A DNA stretch of 9,559 nt. It comes from an uncultured Pseudomonadota bacterium. GTDB taxonomy: Bacteria > Pseudomonadota > Gammaproteobacteria > Burkholderiales > Usitatibacteraceae. Shown here piece by piece: positions 5,727 to 9,559 of this stretch. Every line of letters starts with the position of its first letter. Within the stretch, counting starts at the first letter, position 1. Where the stretch lies: the NCBI GenBank assembly GCA_937898635.1, contig CALEJW010000153.1, positions 1 to 9,559 on the forward strand. The letters run 5' to 3'. Under the pieces are notes generated by a model that worked only from the letters and a program-made list of their open reading frames with translations, was not told the origin of the DNA and did not search any database. Position numbers and translations under genes: made by a program.

Positions 5727-6818
5727 TCAGGAGGGGTAGATCGCGCCCAGGATGCACGGATGGGTCGCGCCCGTGATGGTCGAGAGGTCTAGCGGCTCGC
5801 GACGGACGCATTTCAGGGCGAGCCACGCGAAAGCCATCGCCTCGACCTGGGCGGCGGCCACACCGAGGTCGTCGGTGAGCCGCACCGGGCGAGGGGAGGT
5901 GAGTTCCCCGATTCGGGACGCGAGTTTCCGGTTCCGGGCACCACCGCCGCAGAGGTAGACCTCGTCCGTCGAATCGCAGAACCGGTCCAGTGCACCGACG
6001 ACGCAGACCGCGGTGAACTCGAGCAGGGTTGCCTGGACGTCCTGCGGGTCGATGCGCCCGTCCACGCGGGTGCGCAACCACGCTTCGTTGAACAATTCCC
6101 TGCCCGTGCTCTTGGGCGGTTCCAGGGCAAGGAAGGGCTCGGCCAGGAACGTCCGGAGCAGTCGGGCGTTCACCGTTCCCCGGGCGGCCCACCGGCCGTC
6201 CTCGTCGAAGTCCTCTCCAAGGTGCCGGGTCGTCCAGCCGTCCATCAGGACGTTTCCGGGGCCGCAATCGAATCCGGAGACGATTCGCCCGGGACACAGT
6301 GACGTGATGTTCGCGATTCCCCCGAGGTTCACGATGGCACGGTGCAGTGTCTCGTGGCGGAACACCGCGTCATGGAACAGCGGCACGAGAGGCGCCCCCT
6401 GCCCTCCGGCAGCCATGTCACGGCGGCGAAAATCCGCACTCACGTCGATCCCGGTGCGTTCCGCGACGAGAGCGGGGTCGTTCAGCTGCAGGGTGAATCC
6501 GAGATCCGGCCGGTGCCTGACGGTCTGGCCGTGGCACCCGATCACCCGGACATCGGAGGGTCGCAGGCCCGACTCGTCGAGCACGCGCTTCGCCGCGCTC
6601 GCATAAACGGCAGCGAGTTCCACCGAGCAGGCGCCGGCGTCGTCGAGACCGTCGTTCCCCGGCACGCAAAGCCGCAGCAACCGCGACTTCAGATCCTGGG
6701 AAAACGGAATGAAGGCGGTCGCGATGCTGCGCGGGGAGGCGCCCGAGAAGTCCGCGAGTACCGCGTCGGCCCCGTCGAGGCTCGTCCCCGACATGATGCC
6801 GATGGCGAGGCTGCCCAC
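5727..6818 (-). CDS. anmK: Anhydro-N-acetylmuramic acid kinase AnmK
   Basis: Cytoplasmic murein-recycling enzyme. It hydrolyses the 1,6-anhydro bond of anhMurNAc and phosphorylates it with ATP to give MurNAc-6-phosphate. It has 363 residues, close to the family norm of about 370. The N-terminal phosphate-binding motif MSGTSLDG is at 9-16, CHGQTVRH at 95-102, DFRRRDMAAGGQGAPLVP at 129-146, VNLGGIAN at 163-170, and FDCGPGN at 183-189. D184 is the likely catalytic base, close to D182 of the Pseudomonas enzyme. The C-terminal CGGGARN lies in the second ATPase lobe. The start is GTG, one base after the TAG of the M23 gene (TAGCGTG), which suggests translation coupled to that gene. No strong Shine-Dalgarno is seen, in keeping with reinitiation. 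The gene converges on erpA. Confidence 0.96.
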   Translation of the reverse strand: MGSLAIGIMSGTSLDGADAVLADFSGASPRSIATAFIPFSQDLKSRLLRLCVPGNDGLDDAGACSVELAAVYASAAKRVLDESGLRPSDVRVIGCHGQTVRHRPDLGFTLQLNDPALVAERTGIDVSADFRRRDMAAGGQGAPLVPLFHDAVFRHETLHRAIVNLGGIANITSLCPGRIVSGFDCGPGNVLMDGWTTRHLGEDFDEDGRWAARGTVNARLLRTFLAEPFLALEPPKSTGRELFNEAWLRTRVDGRIDPQDVQATLLEFTAVCVVGALDRFCDSTDEVYLCGGGARNRKLASRIGELTSPRPVRLTDDLGVAAAQVEAMAFAWLALKCVRREPLDLSTITGATHPCILGAIYPS

Positions 6819-6819
6819 G

Positions 6820-8142
6820 CTACTCGAAGCGAAGCGACGATGTTCCGCGGACCATCGCGATTCGAGCGCCCGCCTTGGCCGCCTCGACGTCGAAGCGAGC
6901 CTTCAGGCGCGCGGGAACCGGTGTCGCCTTGGGCAGCGCGACCTTCATCGGGTCCTGGTGGATCCCGGAAATCTTGAACTCGTAGTGGAGGTGCGGGCCG
7001 GTCGCCCAGCCCGTCGCGCCGACGTAGGCGATCGGATCGCCCTGCTTGACCCGAACGCCGGCCCGGATGCGGGGCGCGAAGGCGGAAAGGTGAGCGTAGA
7101 GCGTGGAGATGCCGCCCCCGTGTCGAAGCTCCACGGTGTTGCCGTAGCCGTTTCGCCTGCCCGCGAACACCACGTTGCCGTCGGCGGCCGCGAGCACTCG
7201 CGTACCCTTCGGGGCCGCGAAGTCGGCGCCGGTATGGGCTCGCCAGTTCTTGAAGATGGGATGGAATCGCCTGCCGAAGCCGGAACTCACGCGGGAGAAC
7301 TCGACGGGCGAACGAAGGAATGCCTTTGCGCGGCTCGTCCCATCCAGCTCGTAGTAGGCGTCGTCGCCCTCGTCGTCCCGGAACAGCACCGCGTTGTAGG
7401 CATTGCCCTGATTGACGAACTCCGCCGCGAGAATCCGCCCGTTCTCGACGAGCTCGCCGCTCTCGTAGGACATCTCGTAGATGACCGAGAAACGATCCCC
7501 GCTCCGGATGTCCACGTGGAAGTCGATGTCCGTCGCGAAGACGCGCGCGATCTGCATCGCGATGGCGTCCGGTATGCCCGCGGCATCGGTGGCCGCAAAA
7601 AGGGAGGAATGGATGGTGGCCGACTTGTAGAAGACGAGCGGGGAAGCGTCCACGGGTCGCTCGCGCGCTTCGTAGCCATCCGGTCCACGGCTTACCTCGA
7701 ACACGGAGCCCGAGCCGACGAAATAGCGCAAGGACAGCAGGCTGCCGTCCTGTCCGGTCTCGGCCTGCATTGTCCGGCCGGGTATGAGCTTTCGGAAGAT
7801 CCGCTTTCCGACCGGGTCCGAGCGGAGGAATGCGAGCGCGGGCTGGTCGGAGACGCCCAGGCGAACGAAGAGCGCTGCGAGCGTATCGCCGCGAAGGACG
7901 CGCTCCTGGTTCGAGAACCGCTGCGCGACGGGCGTCGGCCTGGGGGCGACCGACACCTGGGGCAGGTCCGCGAGAACGGTCGACCGGGCTATCGAGTCGG
8001 CGACGGTACCGGGTGCGATTCCGAAGGCGGTGACGACGCCCAGAGCTGGCAGGACGAGCAGCAGCGACCCGAAGGCCAGCTGCCGAACCGGCAGGAGCCT
8101 CATGAGGTGCTGCGCTAGAATGGCGGCCTTCTCGATGCTCAT
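6820..8142 (-). CDS. M23 family zinc murein endopeptidase, membrane-anchored
   Basis: A 440-residue MepM/Csd3-like enzyme expected to cut peptidoglycan cross-links in the periplasm. One hydrophobic segment (about 21-41) follows a short cytoplasmic N-terminus. Next comes an OapA/LysM-like region (about 75-130, VLRGDTLAALFVRLGVSD), an intermediate Csd3-type domain (about 135-265), and the LytM catalytic domain (about 280-400). The zinc ligands are H303 and D307 (HTGAD) and H386. The catalytic histidines are H351 (YAHL) and H384 (HLH). The spacings 4, 48, 81 and 83 from the first ligand agree closely with LytM (4, 50, 81, 83), so the enzyme should be active. The start is the ATG at 8142, with GGAACGAG upstream. 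A TTG at 8211 lies ahead of the likely promoter, and an ATG at 8103 is a shorter alternative. It is the first gene of an operon with anmK and divergent from tyrS. Confidence 0.94.
   Translation of the reverse strand: MSIEKAAILAQHLMRLLPVRQLAFGSLLLVLPALGVVTAFGIAPGTVADSIARSTVLADLPQVSVAPRPTPVAQRFSNQERVLRGDTLAALFVRLGVSDQPALAFLRSDPVGKRIFRKLIPGRTMQAETGQDGSLLSLRYFVGSGSVFEVSRGPDGYEARERPVDASPLVFYKSATIHSSLFAATDAAGIPDAIAMQIARVFATDIDFHVDIRSGDRFSVIYEMSYESGELVENGRILAAEFVNQGNAYNAVLFRDDEGDDAYYELDGTSRAKAFLRSPVEFSRVSSGFGRRFHPIFKNWRAHTGADFAAPKGTRVLAAADGNVVFAGRRNGYGNTVELRHGGGISTLYAHLSAFAPRIRAGVRVKQGDPIAYVGATGWATGPHLHYEFKISGIHQDPMKVALPKATPVPARLKARFDVEAAKAGARIAMVRGTSSLRFE
8116..8121 (+). promoter_or_regulatory. Candidate -10 element for tyrS
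   Basis: TAGAAT on the + strand, followed by a GC-rich discriminator (GGCGGCC). It would start transcription near 8128 and give a leader of about 88 bases. The -35 region (AGGAGC-like at 17 bases) is poor. The element sits inside the first codons of the divergent M23 gene, so the two transcripts would overlap. No better promoter for tyrS is visible between it and the start codon. Confidence 0.35.
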
Positions 8143-8167
8143 CGACCGGGCTCGTTCCGAAGGTCGC

Positions 8168-8195
8168 AGGATAGCAGAAATTCCCTTCGAATCAA
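8168..8195 (-). promoter_or_regulatory. Candidate sigma-70 promoter of the M23-anmK operon
   Basis: On the minus strand, TTGATT (8195-8190) and TATCCT (8173-8168) are separated by 16 bases. Transcription would begin near 8161 and leave about 19 bases before the ATG at 8142, enough to include the GGAACGAG site. The promoter occupies most of the 73 bases between the divergent M23 and tyrS starts. Confidence 0.5.
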
Positions 8196-8215
8196 GAAAA
8201 AACGGAATCAAATCA

Positions 8216-9415
8216 ATGGGTCAAGGTGTAGAGATCATTCGGCGCGGCGCCCACGAGGTGATCGTGGAGGACGATCTCGTCCGCAAGCTCGCGAAGGGGA
8301 AGCCCCTGCGCGTGAAGGCGGGGTTCGATCCGACCGCGCCCGATCTCCACCTCGGTCACACGGTTGTGCTCAACAAGATGCGCCAGTTCCAGGACCTGGG
8401 GCATCACGTGATGTTCCTGATCGGGGATTTCACCGGGATGATCGGTGATCCCAGCGGGAGAAACGCCACGCGGCCGCCCCTCACCCCGGAGCAGATCGCG
8501 GAGAACGCGGAGACCTACAAGTCGCAGGTCTTCAAGGTCCTGGATCCCGCGAAGACGGAAATCCTCTTCAATTCGACCTGGTGCAACGTCCTCGGCGCCG
8601 CCGGCATGATCAAGCTCGCAGCCACATCCACGGTGGCCCGGATGCTGGAGCGGGACGATTTCTCCAGGCGCTTCGCCGAGCAGCGCCCGATCTCGATCCA
8701 TGAATTCCTCTATCCGCTGATGCAGGGTTACGACTCGGTGGCGATGAAGGCGGATGTCGAACTCGGGGGGACGGACCAGAAGTTCAATCTCCTGGTGGGC
8801 CGCGAGCTCCAGAAGCATTTCGGACAGGAGCCCCAGGTCATCCTCACGATGCCCCTACTGGAGGGGCTCGACGGGGTCAACAAGATGTCCAAGTCGCTGG
8901 GCAACTATGTCGGGATCCACGACCCGGCCGGGGAGATGTTCGGCAAGCTCATGAGCATCTCCGACGAGCTGATGTGGCGATACCTCGACCTGCTCTCGTT
9001 CGAATCCGCAGAGACGATCTCCGGCTGGAGGCGGTCGGTGGAAGAGGGCGCTAATCCGCGGGACATCAAGGTGAAGTTCGCCCAGGAGATCGTCACCCGC
9101 TTTCACGACCGGGCGGCCGCCGGGAAGGCTCTGGAGGAGTTCGAGGCCCGCTTCCGTCACGGTGAGATCCCCGCCGACCTGCCGGAACTGGTCGTCGAGG
9201 TGCCGGCCGGGGGCGGCGTGATCGGCCAGGTGCTCAAGTCGTCGGGTGTTTGCCCGAGCACCTCCGAGGCCCTGCGGATGATCGAGCAGGGTGGGGTGAA
9301 GGTGAACGGGGAAAAAGTGGCCGACAAGGCCCTGCGGCTCGCCGCGGGTGCGACCTACGTGCTCCAGGTAGGCAAGCGCAAGTTCGCCCGGGTGAGCCTG
9401 CGCGAGGTTTCCTGA
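8216..9415 (+). CDS. tyrS: Tyrosyl-tRNA synthetase, KMSKS (TyrZ-like) type
   Basis: Class I aminoacyl-tRNA synthetase that activates tyrosine with ATP and charges tRNA-Tyr. It has 399 residues. The HIGH motif appears as HLGH at 45-48 within FDPTAPDLHLGH. The second signature is KMSKS at 223-227, unlike the KFGKT form of E. coli TyrS, so this is the TyrZ-like branch common in many proteobacteria. The GGTDQKFNLLVGRELQ segment lies in the active-site domain. An S4 RNA-binding domain forms the C-terminus (about 335-398, SEALRMIEQGGVKVNG). The start is the ATG at 8216 (MGQGVEII), chosen because the 144 codons upstream in frame are the antisense shadow of the M23 gene. The ribosome binding site is weak (GGA about nine bases upstream) in an A-rich leader. 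The stop lies only 19 bases before the -35 of an rRNA promoter. Confidence 0.97.
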   Translation: MGQGVEIIRRGAHEVIVEDDLVRKLAKGKPLRVKAGFDPTAPDLHLGHTVVLNKMRQFQDLGHHVMFLIGDFTGMIGDPSGRNATRPPLTPEQIAENAETYKSQVFKVLDPAKTEILFNSTWCNVLGAAGMIKLAATSTVARMLERDDFSRRFAEQRPISIHEFLYPLMQGYDSVAMKADVELGGTDQKFNLLVGRELQKHFGQEPQVILTMPLLEGLDGVNKMSKSLGNYVGIHDPAGEMFGKLMSISDELMWRYLDLLSFESAETISGWRRSVEEGANPRDIKVKFAQEIVTRFHDRAAAGKALEEFEARFRHGEIPADLPELVVEVPAGGGVIGQVLKSSGVCPSTSEALRMIEQGGVKVNGEKVADKALRLAAGATYVLQVGKRKFARVSLREVS

Positions 9416-9434
9416 ACCGGGTCTCCGGAGTTGC

Positions 9435-9462
9435 TTGACCGGGCCTGGAAACGCGCTATAAT
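9435..9462 (+). promoter_or_regulatory. Promoter of a ribosomal RNA operon
   Basis: TTGACC (9435-9440) and TATAAT (9457-9462) are separated by 16 bases. The discriminator after the -10 is GC-rich (TGCGGTC), as expected of stringently controlled rRNA promoters, with a start near 9468-9470. The region upstream is tyrS coding sequence and GC-rich, so no AT-rich UP element is seen. The boxA leader that follows supports the rRNA identity. Confidence 0.85.
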
Positions 9463-9505
9463 TGCGGTCTTTTCGCCCCCAACCCAAGTCCGGGAAGGCG
9501 GCGAT

Positions 9506-9517
9506 CGCTCTTTAACA
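9506..9517 (+). promoter_or_regulatory. boxA antitermination element of the rRNA leader
   Basis: CGCTCTTTAACA matches the rRNA boxA of E. coli (TGCTCTTTAACA) in 11 of 12 positions. NusB and S10 bind this RNA sequence so that the untranslated rRNA transcript escapes Rho. It lies about 37 bases after the predicted transcription start. A perfect palindrome, GCGATCGC at 9501-9508, overlaps its start. No clear boxB hairpin is seen. Confidence 0.88.
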
Positions 9518-9519
9518 AG

Positions 9520-9559
9520 TTACAGCCGATAGAGGTGGGTGCTGCGGGTGCGCGAGGTC
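9520..9559 (+). promoter_or_regulatory. rRNA leader after boxA, with boxC-like sequence; 16S gene beyond window
   Basis: TACAGCCGATAGAGGTGGGTGCTG follows boxA as ACAGCCGATAAG-type sequence does in betaproteobacterial rRNA leaders. GGTGGGTGCT at 9534-9543 resembles E. coli boxC (GTGTGGGCAC). No 16S sequence is reached, so the 16S gene just downstream is inferred. Confidence 0.7.

Noticed and set aside
8098..8107. CCTCATGAGG palindrome near the start of the M23 gene
   Set aside because: It is a single 10-base palindrome within coding sequence with no second copy found nearby, so chance is the simplest explanation.
6709..8118. Open frame of 469 codons on the + strand opposite anmK and the M23 gene
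   Set aside because: It is antisense to two genes with intact catalytic motifs. No domain or convincing start signal was seen.
8143..8211. TTG start for the M23 gene at 8211, giving 463 residues
   Set aside because: It would lie upstream of or inside the likely promoter (8168-8195). The ATG at 8142 has a better leader and leaves a normal membrane-anchor N-terminus.
7784..8215. N-terminal extension of tyrS by 144 codons
   Set aside because: This stretch is the antisense of the M23 gene. Tyrosyl-tRNA synthetases of this type begin close to MGQGVEII, and the protein from 8216 already has normal length.
1..9559. Search for an undescribed defence, mobile or other accessory system
   Set aside because: Every gene is a recognised core family except the DUF6776-like one. 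I saw no direct repeats, CRISPR array, transposase, integrase, tRNA gene or composition break. The window reads as conserved chromosome.

Overview
This is a GC-rich (by eye about two-thirds G+C) stretch of core chromosome. The protein sequences and the gene order point to a betaproteobacterium. The L13, S9, ErpA and Coq7 proteins look betaproteobacterial, and the run rplM-rpsI-argC-(DUF6776)-bactofilin-erpA / anmK-M23-tyrS-rrn is, as I recall it, a common neighbourhood in that class. Coq7 implies a ubiquinone-using, aerobically respiring cell. I cannot assign genus or order.

Layout. (1) 1-480: 3' part of coq7 on the + strand, cut by the window edge. (2) 495-1966: a minus-strand pair, an AI-2E/PerM-type permease followed by an OsmC-like protein, joined by a 4-base ATGA overlap and convergent with coq7. 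(3) 1967-2152: the divergent control region, with a perfect TTGACA-17-TATAAT promoter and a leader hairpin in front of rplM. (4) 2153-3048: the rplM-rpsI ribosomal protein operon, closed by a clean intrinsic terminator. (5) 3062-5672: a + strand run of argC, a DUF6776-like membrane coiled-coil protein, a bactofilin and erpA. It begins after three perfect palindromes laid end to end and finishes at a strong G/C hairpin. (6) 5727-8142: a minus-strand pair, an M23 zinc endopeptidase followed by anmK with one base between them. (7) 8216-9415: tyrS, divergent from the M23 gene. (8) 9435-9559: the promoter and the boxA/boxC leader of a ribosomal RNA operon whose 16S gene must lie just past the window.

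How the genes fit together. Three translation units sit side by side (ribosomal proteins, tyrosyl-tRNA synthetase, rRNA operon). Between them lies a set of genes for envelope and cell shape: a bactofilin scaffold, a single-pass coiled-coil protein with MreC-like topology, an M23 murein endopeptidase, and the kinase that recycles anhydro-MurNAc. argC (arginine synthesis) and erpA (Fe-S delivery) are housekeeping genes embedded in the same run.

Nothing in the window looks like a mobile, defence or otherwise foreign system: there are no CRISPR, IS or tRNA/att signatures, and all the genes share the same codon style. The most useful leads are the DUF6776-bactofilin pair, the rplM leader hairpin, and the tiled palindromes in front of argC.
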